From positions 422,523 to 486,522 of the forward strand of contig DF236953.1 in NCBI GenBank assembly GCA_000708835.1: 64,000 bases of DNA, given 5' to 3'. Positions within the stretch are counted from its first letter, which is position 1; every line of letters begins with the position of its first letter. Shown in pieces: positions 14,201 through 26,754 of this stretch. The position numbers were made by a program, and so were the translations under genes. The DNA comes from Klebsormidium nitens. Taxonomy: Eukaryota; Streptophyta; Klebsormidiophyceae; Klebsormidiales; Klebsormidiaceae. The notes beneath the pieces are model-generated. The model was not told where the DNA came from, made no database searches, and saw only the letters and a program-made list of their open reading frames with translations.

Positions 14201-17200
14201 AGAAAAAGAGTTTTTGCTGCAGGGCTACGTCGCTAGCTCGACGCCACGTGGCGTCTTCGTCCGCTTCCTCGGACGCCTCACGGGCATGGCGCCCGTCTCG
14301 CAGCTGTCCGACTCGTTCGTCAGCGACCCGGCGGGCCTGTTCACACAGGGTCAGTCAGTGCGCGCGAGGGTGGTGGAAATGAACGAAAACGTGGGCCGGT
14401 TCACGCTAACCACAAAGCAGTCGCTGTGCTTTTCGCCGGACGCGACGTACTTGGAGAGCTACTTTGCATCTGAGCAGAAGGTGCGGACGCACTTCTTCGA
14501 TCACACGTTTAATTTTCGACTTGGGATTTGTGTACTATAACTCTTTCTTTTCTACTTCATTTTCGTGGACGTGGTGTGTCGACCGAGATTTCGTAGGGAT
14601 TCTTTGGTAGGGAGTGGGTACTGCCGTGGGTTCTCGTGGAGATCAACCGTTAGTGAACATTTAGCGTGCCGAGAAGTCGTTACGGTTTAGAAAGCAAACG
14701 AGTTTGTTTTGGGAGATGCGAGGCTATCTGCCTCTCTGTATAGAGTCAATCTGAAAACCGCTTTTCAAGGTTCGAACTTTAGCTCATGTGGAGCGCATTT
14801 CCTTCCGGTCTCTCACGCACGTTGTGGATTCGTGGAATGGTTCTAAGGGTTTGAACCCTCACCTCTTTTCTTTGGTCTTGGCTGTCAGTTCAGCAGCACT
14901 GTTTTTGGATGTCACTAACAAGGTATCAACACTTTGCTTGATGGGAGGCGGTACAACAAACTCAAGAAGATCTTTTATAGTTTCGGGAAAAAAGGTCCTT
15001 CAATAAGTCGTATAAGGAACTTTGGCCCCGACCGCTCTTCCCCTCTTGCACGTTGGACGAACTGAACCCCCTTTTGCTGCAGATTGCCAAGCTCCGGAGT
15101 GAGCAGGAGGGCACCTCGCTCGACTGGCTGTCGGCGTACCCGATCGGAGCGGTCGTAAGCGGATCGATCCAGGAGAAGAAGGATTACGGCTACATCGTCA
15201 GCCTGCCGGAGCACGAGGACATTGTGGGCTTCATCACCTACCACCAAGGTGAGAACGGACTCTGAAAAGATTGCAAAGCTTTTTTCTTAAATCTTCAGAT
15301 TTTATCTCTTTCCGCACTTCTTGTAGAATCTGCTACTGGGCCTCGTTGCGATTCATCCAGAGAGGTTTTGCGCTGGCGTTTCCGGATTGTTCCACAAAAA
15401 GTCGGTATGCGTTCTCGTAACCAGGACCCCTACGCATCCTGCGATTTGTCAAAAGGGTTCGCTGCGAGTTCACAAGATGATTGGTATTGCCAGTGGCAAC
15501 GGCCAAAAGGCAGGACGTGCATTCCGTTGTCTGAAGTATGGTGCAGAACTGTTACCAATCTTTGGCTGCTCGGCGCCAAACGAGGTTTGGTCCAAATCTC
15601 ATTCTTCGCACCTCAGCCGCTAATTCATACGATCTAACGAGCTTAGGTCTCCGACTCCGTCAACTGTTGGTTTGTAGGATCTTTCAGATGGCCTTGCAGA
15701 TTGTTCCCCACGTACAAGGTCCGGGCTGTTCAAATTCAATGAGACTTCCAAGTTTGTCCTCCCGATCTCCTGATTCTTCCAGCGTTTTTGACCATGGCTT
15801 GTGTTCTATCTCTCCAGCGGGCGGCGAACTAGAGGTGGGCGCGGACGTCCACGCGCGCGTCTTGGACGTGGGCGTCGCGGACGGCATCGTAGACCTATCG
15901 GTGCGGCAAGAGGTCTTGGGTGAGGAAGCCACGGGTAAAAAGAAGAAGAAGGCCAAGGTAAGGGGAGCACGAGACCTGGAAAGTTGTGTGTTTGGGACTT
16001 TGTTGAGCATTTGGGAGTGGGTTTGAGGACTTCTGCACTTTGATTAAGATCGACCCAATGCTTGGTAAAGGTTTGGGACCGTTGGAATGGCTTGCTGTCG
16101 ATTTCTTCCAGCCATCCCAAGCAACTTGCCGAGGTTTTTTTTTATCCGCATCCTGCACGCCTGCAAACCCTGCGAACATATTGGCCCCCAGGGATCACCG
16201 TACCCGGTGCTTTCAAAGAACCTTGACAAACCCCAAAACTTTGGCTGACTTGCAAACGGCTGCGAACCCCGTGTAAACCTCCTGCGAACCGAACCCAAAT
16301 CTCAAGCGCCGTGAGACACGGACGCCTAGAGTCTTGGCCGCCCAAGTCATGACCTTGAAGCCATCTGTCTGAAGCAACCCCGCACTTCTGTGAATAGCTT
16401 CAGAAGTCATTGAAGCCGCTACAGTTTCGTTGAGTGTATTTTGACCGGTAAACATGTGGCCCAGGGCCCTCATTTGCTAAGTCTTGAAAGTACAACCTGT
16501 ATGGACCTCTGTGAATCTGCTAAGCCGATTGGAAAACCACGGGATTCTCGAAGTTTTTTAGAGCGGCCTTTGGTTCTCCTGCCGTTGGTCAGGTACGGTG
16601 TCAAGTTCTTTGAGCTTGAGGAGCTACTGAAATCTTGCAGCACCTTAACACGCTTTCCGTGTTGCTCCAGAAGCCCGCCGCCCCTCCGCTCCCCGACCTG
16701 AATCAGAAGGTCGAGGCGGTGGTGCAGCTCGTGAAGGACGACTACCTGGTGTTCACTCTGCCCCAGTCGGGCAACGCGGTCGCTTATGCAGCGACCAAGG
16801 ACTACAACTGGCAAGCCGTGGACCCGCACAAGGCGTTCAAGCCCGGCCAAAAGTGAGCGCTTAGAGACGTGCCTTTTGAGTCGAAGTTCGCTGTGATTCT
16901 TGGTGCCGCCTTCTTCTTGACTCCTTCTCCTTGAATGGAAGGCATTAGGCAGGGTTCGATGTAGGGCCATAAGACCCAAGTTGTCTAATTTATGTTGCCC
17001 CGTGCATTCGAATACTACGAGCTTCTGGAATAAGTGTCCTCATGGACGGAACACGTGCATCCTTGTGCAAGACCTTCCAAATGCTCGCTGACGTCACATA
17101 GCGCTTGGCCGACGTCATTCACGCTGCCACGGGCTGATGGGGTCCGTCCAGCGACTGCCGGGGACCCCTCACGACCGCCTCCAGTCGCTGGTACCCTTCT

Positions 17201-20200
17201 AATTTCTACCCGACTTTGCTGACGTCACATATACCCTCGACTGACGTCACTTACTCTGCCACAGGCTGCTGGGGTCCGTCCAACGGCTGCCAGAGACCCC
17301 CCACGACCGCCTCCTGTTGCTGCTGCCCTTCGGAACGGACTCTCTGTACGCGTCCAAGTCTGGGGACGGTTCGGCGAAGAAGGGGACCAAGCCGCCGCGG
17401 ATCGAGGTCGGGACTGTCGTGACGGGGAGGGTGACGTCAGTGAAGGCACTGCAGCTGAACGTGGAACTAGACCGGGGGCTCATGGGCAGGGTGCACATTA
17501 CGGAGGTAAGCCATCTGAATGTCAACTTTCCGGGTACTTGATCCATCCCAGTTTCGTCCTTCTCATTCTGCTTCTTCATGGAAGTGGGATGTTGTTCGAA
17601 GGACAGTGGGTCTGCATCCAAAAGCACGCAGTGTCAGAAATTGTTTCTGGGCGTCCAAACAAAGTACGTTGCAGCCCAAGGAACTCCGATGATGGACGGG
17701 GAGCCTGCTCAGGGAGGCGGACACCTAGACCTTAAATGCGCGACACAGAAACTTCAATCATGACTATCTACAAGCTTTGAAGAGATCGACCCTTGTCGAA
17801 ACGTTTGTCGGACACGTCATTAAAACTCCTTGATTAGTACAACCCGTCGAAGCGTCTTAGACCACTGTTAGCGCGTGGCAACCTGACCACTTTTTTAGGG
17901 TCTTCGGGTTGTAGGAATCTAGGTTTCTTTTGAGACGTTGTGGTTAGATGCCCTTTGTCACGAGGAATTGGCCTTGCAAATACTTGGGAGATGGGGCTAA
18001 CGAGTAAGGGGCATGTTGCAGTTGTGAGCGGTGGAGGGTTCGAGCAACTTCTTAACAATGTCCTGATTTACTGCCCGCTCATCAAGTGGACATTCTTGTC
18101 ATAGCATTCGCACTCGTTTGTGGGGAGTACCGGAGACCAAGTTCTTCTTGTCGCAGCTTCATTCGAATAGCCATCTGAAAGTTTCATTGATTCCGGATTT
18201 TCAAACCCCTTTGTTGATTATTGCGGACTCCTTCAGTAGCTTGTGTGTTCGACGACTACTTGACATCCAATCTGCGGTTCTGCAGGTAACTGACGACTAC
18301 CCTGGCGACGGTGTCAACCCACTCATGGCCTTCAAGCCCAAGCAGGAGATCAGCGCCCGCGTCGTTGGTTACGGCCAGACCCCCGCCGCCGACGCTCGGC
18401 GCTCTTTCTTGGAGCTCTCCCTCCGACCTTCGGAGCTCCAAAACCCCAAATGGGATGAGATTCGGACCGCGATTGCGGATGGTAGCACGCCGGACGCCCA
18501 CGTCACGGACGCCCGTCTGGCGCCTTTGACCGTGGATTCGGTGGAAGTGGGGAAAGAGATCGTGGGTTATGTGGAGGAGATTGGCGCGCATACCGCGAGT
18601 CTCGGGCTCTCGACGCAGGTGCGCGGGCGCTTGCACGTAGTCGAGAGCGCGTCGGAGCCGTCCGAGATGCGGAGATTCAAGCAGGGATTTAAGCTGGGCG
18701 ACCCGGTACAGTGTCGGGTCGTTGCTGCGGACGCCAAAACGCACGCCGTGGAGCTTAGCTGCAAGAGCGGGAAGAAACTAGAGGTGGGAGATATTGTCGC
18801 CGGGCGGGTGAGCAAGGTACTGCCCGGTATAAAGGGCCTGCTCGTCCAGGTGGGCATTCACACCGTGGGACACGTGGCAGTCACGGAGCTGGGCGACCGG
18901 TGGCGGGAGCGGCCCCTAGAGGGCTTCGCGACGGGGCAGTTTGTGCGGTGCGCGGTGCTCGACGTGACGGAGAACGCGAGCGGTAACGGTAATGGGGCCG
19001 GAAGCGGTCATGCGATCGAGCTTTCACTGAGGGAGAAGCTTGGAGGGTGCGGGGGAGAGGAGGCGAAGGCGGTTCGTGGAGAGAAAGCGGGAGAGGGCGT
19101 GGAAGTCCCGAGAGTCGCGGCTGTGGAGGACTTGTCTCCTGGTCAGGAAGTCTGGGTAAGGACGTGAATCTTTCGGCAAGCCCATTTTTTCATCGAAAGC
19201 AACGGGCGTTTGCTTGCCTTGCTCTAGGCCGATGATTGGATAAACTAGTGGCGGATGAACTTTTCTTGGAGGATGTATGAATCTCGAAGACATGTAGAAC
19301 CTTAGTACGGGGTCTGCTTTGCTACCAATGGTTTGCAGAATGCTGGGTCGCCGTGCCGACGAAGATATCACTGCGCTCCCTTTCCCTCCTGCACTATCCC
19401 TTTCTTTCTCTTCCTACCCTTTCGTACGGCTTGTACAACCTGAGTTTACACATAGATATCGTTTGTATGTAGGGAAGGAGATGTGTCCTTTATCAGTGCT
19501 GACGTCCACTTCTTTGCTCAACTCCTCACGCAGGGCTACGTCAAGAGCTGTTCCCCCAAGGGCTGCTTCGTTATGTTGGGCCCCAAAATCGACGCCCGCA
19601 TCCTGATGGCCAACCTCTCGACCACCTTCATCGACGACCCCGCCAAGGAGTTTCCCCCGGGTACCCTGGTCCATGGCTGGTACGTACCTTGTTCTCTCAT
19701 TACCGCTCTTACTTGGGTGTGGTTGCAGTGCTCCACCGAGCCTCTTCGCGTTTGCGTTACCCGCACACTTCAATCACTGGAAGCACCGAGGTATCTGGAC
19801 GTCGCGTCTTCATTCAAGGTTCTGGGGCATAAGTACCCCTCTCGGCTTCTTGAGCATGCTGGTAGTGTATCGTGGTCCTCCAACAAACAGACTAGAGTCG
19901 TATCTTACGATCTGAAACTGACTATAGCTCATTTTTTTTGGTCAACTTATAAAGGTTTTAGAGTCGCGTCGAGCTAAATAACGGGTTCCCGCTTTTGGAA
20001 CGACCGGATGCCAACTATCTGCGTCCGCCTATTCCCTGGTCGTCGCAGCTGAATGCATCCGCAGAGTGAACGAGGTGTCTAAAAGCCCTTGGGTTGTTTC
20101 TCCACATCCAAGTGTTACGTACCATCACGACATCCCTAAGTCTGTCGAAAATCAGGCTTCTGTTGCAGAAGGTTCTTTTGCAAAGGTAGTGGAATGGCTT

Positions 20201-23200
20201 TTATGGAAGGGCTTTTGCAAATGGACACCCATTTTGCGAGAAGCTAGCCGCCGAAATCATACAACAAAACCCAGGCCGATTAGAGGTTCGCAGTGCGTAT
20301 TGCTTTCAGTATATTCTCGATTTGCCGGAAAGGGAGTGTCTGGTCTTGGATACATTTGTGACCGTCTAAGGAACAAGGCGAACTGCGGTTTTCCAAATGA
20401 TTGCGGGGTTTGGTTCCTTAACCCTGTCTTATTAGCAGAGCGGCAGCAAGAAGCACCGCTGGCATTGAAAAACCGGGCAACTTACTCACCAATATCGCTG
20501 CCCTCTTTCGACCATACTCGTTTACAATTCTTTCTACAGGGTAATCAGCGCCGAACCGCTCTCCGGTCGGGTTGAATTGACCTTGAAGCAAACCGGGGTG
20601 AAGGAGGCCCGCGGGGCGCAGTCCAAAGCGGACATAGCGGAGCTCAAGGAAGGGCAGATATTGACCGGGGCGGTTAAGAGCATAACCCAGTTCGGCCTCT
20701 TCGTGATCCTCGACGGGTCCAGATTGGTGAGGAGACGGGTTACTTTTCTCTTTGTTATCAGCTTTCTTTGGTTCGAGCGCTGAGACGGAGCATTGTCTGC
20801 GGTTACGAGGATGTTTCTGCAAGGCCCTTGACTAGTTGCACCTGAATCTGGCTTTTCCGGAGTCTCCCTATTGCCGGAGCCGAGTTTTCCCAAACACCGA
20901 TCTCTCTGATCGTCTGATCACGATGGGGGCGATCGAACTTGTCAAAGCAGTCTCCCGTTCTTGAAATCCTTTTACGAGGGTTCTGCTGTAGGTTTCGGAA
21001 AGAACCACGAACGCACATGCTGTGGATACATTTTGTGTGTAGTTTCTGATGATCCTCACTGATACCTTGCATGAGTTACCTAGTTCGAGGAAAGATTACT
21101 CTGTCCGCTCATTTTTTCTCAACCTTCCACACTGCCAAAGGAGACGGCTCTGCCGGATAGCGGGTACTTTGAACGCCTCCATAAAACGCCTCTGAAAAGT
21201 GTGCGCAGCATCGGATCGCCTGTCCTTCTCTTGAAGTAATGTCTGCTCGTTGCAGACGGCAGTATGCTACGAGTCCGGGTCGAATGCATGAACGATCTTG
21301 GCGCAGATATCCATACTATCTCGTGTTGAATATGAGACAAAGCCCCAACACCCTGGATTCAAACCTGAGCACTAGCTGAGCCCAGCAACTCAATCCGTCA
21401 CAACTCTGAACCTGCTCTGACTTCGTACTGAAGACGGCTTTATGCCACGTGTCCGAAGTTTCGGACAAGTTCCTCAAGGACCTGGGCCAGGAGTACGAGC
21501 AGGGCGACCGCGTCCGCGCCGTCGTCCGAAAAGTGGACCTGGAGAAACAGCGCATATCCATCAGCATGAAGAAGTCGGCCCTAGCGGAGGCCGAAGCGAA
21601 CGGGGGCGGTAATGGTGCGGATGAGGCCGGTAACGGCGTAGAGGGTGACGCATCTGAAGGGGAGGACGAAGGAGCTGCGGATGAAGAAGAGGGGGAGGGG
21701 CTAGGGGAAGGCGAAGGAAATGGAGAGGAAGAGGAAAAAGCAGGGAGCGAGAGTGAGGATGCAGCAGCTGGCGGCGGGGAAGAAGACGAAGGGGAGGAAG
21801 AAGAGGTGCGAATCTTGTGACTCTAAAAGTGCACCAAGTGCACCATTGTAAATGCACTCTTGAAGTGTGGGGTTCAGAGCCTCGCTTTCGGCATTCATGA
21901 GTCCTCTTTGCGCACTCCTGCTAAAGTCGACTTGACTGCTGTTTGAACACATGCCTAGATTGGCTGTCTGATTAAGGCAGACTGATTCGCATCAAGTTCT
22001 GTCGTCGTCCGAGCTTCAAATGTTTGCCGTTATCCTGAGCTTCAAAGTTCTGAGAGGTGTTGTCGTTGATCTCGTCATGTCCGATATGCCGCTCCCTTCT
22101 CGGAGGACTCTGCGATCTAGTCTGAAAGATTGAGGCACCTTTCCTGACACGTGTTATGGCCCACAGGAGAGCGAGGATGCGGCGCCTGCGACCAGCTTGC
22201 CGCCCCCTCTCGAGGTGACGTTCGACGATGCGGAAGATGACGTCATGGATGGGGAGAGGGCTTCGAAGCGGCCACGTGACGAGGAGGACGAGGAGGAAGC
22301 CGGGCAGACTGCAGGTGCGGGTTTCAACTGTTTGCCTGTTTCAAGCGCTTGTGCTCGTCAAGCTTTGAGATTCTGCTTCGGTTTCGTAGGCTGAGGTCTT
22401 CTTTTGTTCCTCGGACATTGATGGATTACTTGGTCATGAGCATCCTCGAATCGCGATCGCTCAGAAATGTAGGGTTCTGGGTATCTTTCCATGAAAGACG
22501 CCTGGTTGCGAAGGAGTCAAGTTTACCTATGCAACTCAGAGGCCAGCTTCCTTCCTTAAACTCGTCTATCTTTTTTGGTTCGTCAGTACACCGAAGCTCG
22601 TGGTCGTTCGTGATCTTAGACTAAGCCAGTACGCTGCAGAAGCATGAAAGACTCGCTGGACACTCGAAATGTGAAACCGAGCGGGCATTCAACAGCCAAA
22701 ATGTTTGCTATTGGACTCAGCGCAAAAGATGCGAAGAAGAAAAGCAGGCAAAAGAGCACGAAGACGCAAAGAAGAATGAGGTTTTAAATAACCGACTCAT
22801 GCTTAGAGCCCCATGAGGAGGATGTCGCTGTCACCCGCTTCGTTCACCAAATAGCTCAGACGAAGTTGATCGAAGTTTCCCAATCATGTGCAGAAGACGC
22901 GCGAGAGAGCAAGCAGGCACGGAAGCGCCAGAAGCGCAAAGAGCGCGAGGAGAAGGAGGCCGCGATCGCGCGCGCCGAGGCTGCGCGGCTTCAGGGCGAC
23001 GCGACGCCGGAGACGGTGGAAGACTTTGAGCGGCTGGTGCTGGCGAGCCCCAACAGCAGCTTCGTGTGGATCAAGTACATGGCCTTCATGCTGGGCCTGA
23101 CGGAGGTGGACAAGGCGCGGGCGGTTGCAGAGAGGTAGGGGTGATTCTCTATCTGTACTCGTCCTTTATACGTTCTTGTCGGACTTTGAGAGCTGACGTT

Positions 23201-25690
23201 GGGGGGCTAATGCTGTGGGACGGTAGTGACGAGGCGAGGGAGGCTGACGGGTGTGACGCGTATCCTTGACGAAGAGTCCTGCAGCTTTCGTGGGCGCATT
23301 TGGAAACGACATACCTGACAGGATGTGCCAGTAAGTATCTCACGCCCTAAAATCAACATCAATTAAGTTGGGTTCCTTCCTTTGAAACGCGCGTCCGTTC
23401 CCAGGCTGCTCCTGATTGTCAATATGGTTTCAGCTTATCAGCTCAGAAATAACCTTTCGTGCGCAGGGCGCTCCAAACCATAAGCTATCGCGAGGAGGGC
23501 GAGAAGCTGAACGTCTGGGTGGCGTATCTCAACCTGGAGAACATGCACGGCGCGCCGGACCCGAAGCAGGCCGTGCTCGCGCTCTTTCAGCGCGCGCTTG
23601 CGTACACGGATCAGAAAAAGCTACACGTGGCGCTGCTGGGCATCTACGAGCGGACGGGGCAGCACGACATGGCGGACACGCTGTTCAAGAGCATGACCAA
23701 GAAGTTTAACACCAGCGCCAAGGTGAGGGGTGATCTGTGCACAGAGGGGGAGCATGGTGTCAAGGGCTTGTTGGATGTTCTGACAAAAGGGCGTTGAATT
23801 TGTCTGCACTGTGCGGCGATTGAGATAGAGCACGACTAAGACTCTCGATGACTTGCGCCAAGGTGGACGAGGTGTATCGCCTCTTCCAAACGCGTCTTCA
23901 AGAAGTTTGTGCGCAAGATGCCCTGAATTCGAAAAGACAAACTCAAACGAGCGACGTGGCCGGTAAAGTGAACGGACTCTTTTGAGTCTCCTGTTGTTTT
24001 TTATCCTGCTAGGTTCACAGAGTGCGAGCCGGTTCAAGCCGCCCTTACCCCATGCTTTTCAACCCAGAAGGTGGATATGTGAAATAATAGAGGCTTTTGA
24101 CACGACAGGAACCGGTCGTCGCCACCTCAATCCGATACCCTTCGCCCCACTTTCCGCACGCAATCTGGCGGCTGAAACCAGTGGCCACATTTTGGTGCGC
24201 GCCTCGCGAAACGAGCTCTTGATTTCAACCGAAGAAAGCCAATGAGGGTAGCAGTATCCAATGCATCGAGGCCCTTCTCGAGTCATTTGGTTCCGCTCTT
24301 GCCGCAGGTGTGGCTGCGCAACATCCAGAACCTGCTGTCACGGGGCCTCTCGGATGCGGCCAGCAAAGTACTGGAGCGGGCGCTCAAGAGCCTGCCGCAG
24401 CGAAAGCATATCAAGGTGAGGCGCGAACAGTTGACGTTTGCTGGTTGTCGAGTATTCTTGGAACTAACATCGGGGTGATGACGATCTCTTTGGTTACTAA
24501 ATAGGTCGATATTTGACTAAACGACTCAGTCTAAACAGTGGTAGCTGATTGAGTCCGTATCAAACACCCACGCTTTCAACCGGGCAGAGGTTTGCATTTT
24601 TGTCAGATATTTGAACTATCCTAGGAATGCCTGCGAGCAATGGCACCCATGAAAACTAGTCGTGCTTGCGAGCTGCCGCTACTGAGAGCGACCATCTCCT
24701 CGTAAACTCAAATTCCAAATTCTCGCTGGAACCTTACAAATTTGTTATGCCTTGCTTTCTGATTTATTGGCGCCATCAGAAAGGTATTGCTCTCCGCCCT
24801 CCAGCCGATGCTTTGAACCCACCTTGCACTCGGTTCCTCCGCTTCCGGTCTGCAGTTTCGCTTGACTCAAGATTCCGCTTGGCAGGTAATATCGCGCGCG
24901 GCTGTGCTGGAGTTCAAGCTGGGCACTGCGGAGCGGGCACGTGTCCTCATGGAGGGCGTCCTGCGTAACTACCCGAAGCGGGTGGACCTCTGGAGCGTCT
25001 ACCTCGACCAGGTGAGCGTTCCGACGTCGAAAAGTTTGACCCATTTTTGAGTTTGGGCCCGATAGTTCCACGAGCTTTAGGTTGAGTCCAATGCCTGGTC
25101 TCAAACATGCAAAGCTGCCAAAAATGGGACTACTCTGGTGCATTAGAATTGCGCTCTACCGCAGCAGCAAAGATTGTCACAGTCTACACTCTCTGAGCCT
25201 AGGAGTGTAGCAGCCACGGCATTGTTTACAGAAAGCTGCAAGACTCCTGAAATTCGAGACACCCACAAATCCTAGGAGGTAAAGGAACAACGATAAGGCA
25301 TTTTCCTCGCCTATGATTGAGGTCCTCGATCCCTTCTTTCATTATTGCGTCCAGTAATTTGCTTCCGGCACCGTAAGGAATGACTCGACATGCTCATCTG
25401 AACGAGTCCCTGCTTTATGTCAACATTGGAAAAGCACTTGATTTTGTTGTTTCAACCGCTTTAAGCATTTCTGACCGTTCTCTACCCACGTTTTGCAGGA
25501 GATCAAGCTCGGGGATGAGCCGATTATTCGCGGCCTTTTTGAGCGGGCCATCTGTTTGGAGCTCCCGGCTAAGAAGATGAAGTTCCTATTCAAGAAGTAC
25601 CTGGAGTACGAGAAGGAGCACGGGGACGAGGCGTCGGTACAGAAAGTCAAGAAAGCGGCCATGGAGTACGTTGAGAGCAGATTGACTTGA
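8239..25690 (+). CDS. RRP5: RRP5 homologue (PDCD11-like), S1 and HAT repeat rRNA-processing factor
   Basis: Rrp5 is a nucleolar pre-rRNA binding factor needed for both 18S and 5.8S/25S maturation. The start is [15 protein letters not shown] at 8239 and the stop is TGA at 25688-25690. I read 23 exons: 8239-8532, 9159-9383, 9926-10256, 10642-10997, 11344-11766, 12338-12555, 12940-13352, 13680-13799, 14223-14480, 15083-15248, 15818-15957, 16641-16852, 17264-17505, 18286-19155, 19534-19679, 20540-20726, 21434-21805, 22167-22314, 22894-23134, 23467-23722, 24308-24415, 24887-25011 and 25499-25690. They total about 2,000 residues, near the size of plant and animal orthologues. S1 RNA-binding repeats fill exons 2-17 (for example [21 protein letters not shown] and [15 protein letters not shown] joined to [11 protein letters not shown]). 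An acidic linker at 21600-22314 leads to C-terminal HAT/TPR-like repeats ([55 protein letters not shown]). Splice joins restore family motifs in frame. The first exons are basic ([13 protein letters not shown]), fitting a nucleolar protein. Confidence 0.93.
11732..11885 (+). repeat. Partial exon duplication in an RRP5 intron (donor side)
   Basis: The last 35 bases of the exon ending at 11766, including the gtc donor start (ctctccaagcccagcccc core), reappear 119 bp downstream at about 11851-11885 inside the next intron. The copy still reads LSKPSPKF followed by a GT. The true exon joins correctly to the exon at 12338 (KFQ then VGARLKCRV), so the copy is a decayed tandem duplicate, not needed for the protein. 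Confidence 0.8.
17087..17332 (+). repeat. Partial exon duplication in an RRP5 intron (acceptor side)
   Basis: About 115 bp at 17087-17200 match 17218-17332, an offset of 131 bp. The repeat includes a tgacgtca motif, the polypyrimidine/acceptor region and the first 60-70 bases of the exon that starts at 17264. In the upstream copy the acceptor ccacag has become ccacgg, so only the downstream copy is usable as an exon start. This mirrors the duplication at 11732-11885 but on the acceptor side. Confidence 0.82.
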
Positions 25691-26754
25691 GCAAACGTGC
25701 AATTGAACGTACAGAAAAGGTCTCTGTTCTTGGAAGTAAGTCAAAGAGCCGCTGCCAGAAAATCTCGCGTGACAGAGACAGCGCAGTGCCATACAGTGCA
25801 TACGTGTGTATGATTCAATGCGAATGCTACATGATTGCCGTTTCGAGGCATGCTCACTGATGTAGGCTTTGCGGGATGCAAACATTCCTTTGTAACGCGT
25901 CGTAGCTGTGGCAAACGATAGGTTTGTAGCCCGTAACAAGATTACCCAGTATACATTGTCAGAAAAGTACACCACATATATACACCCGGGGCAGTCGAAG
26001 GGGCATGCCAGTCAGGAGCTTGGCGCGGCATATGAGTGCATGGGCCGCCGCGGTGCAGCGGTCGTACTTATCAAAGCGGCCATGCAAGCTTCCGACTCGC
26101 CATCATTTTCGGGCGCGCACGGCTATAAAGTTGGCAGCTCAGTGAATGGATGAATCTGGCTACAGATCTTAACTTAAGCATGTCAATAACAACTGTTGCT
26201 GCCTCGATCAGCTCGTATCATTCATGCAGCAATTAGTGCGCGTGCACGGGCTGGCCGGCCATAAGTGGAGGTCCATGTCAGGCGATGTACGTGGCAGCTT
26301 TGATCTCTCTATAAACAATGATTACCAGGATCATGTGACGCAGTGTAGGACTGCCAGACTGATTGCCAGGGCAACTGAGACGATTGCCAAGAGCGCTTGA
26401 TGTTGACCAAAGAGCAACTTGGCACATAATTCACTGTCTTTCAAACTTCCAATAACAGAGATAGCCCCCAGATGTTTTCACTTCGATCAATGCCCACGGC
26501 TTACTGGTTTGAACTTTCTGAACAGTACATCGGGCTGGGCGACACAGGAAAGGCCACCTGCACGTGATATCTTTCTTGCCAAGATGGCAAGTATAACTTT
26601 CTCCAACCTAGACATCCCTGACTGTACGAGCGTGTACCAACGGCAGCCCTGGCATCTATTGAGCAACTTCATAGGTGTACTCTTAGTCACTTCACATCAA
26701 TCAATAAGCTGTCTTTGCTTCAAGCGGGGGCGCATGTTTATTATCAGCGAGATG
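25691..26754. other. Convergent intergenic spacer
   Basis: This stretch lies between the stop codons of RRP5 (plus) and the starch synthase-like gene (minus), so it holds both 3' UTRs and terminator regions. Short open frames occur (such as the one from 26419) but show no domain, no splice logic and no recognisable protein. I see no RNA gene or mobile element in it. Confidence 0.6.
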
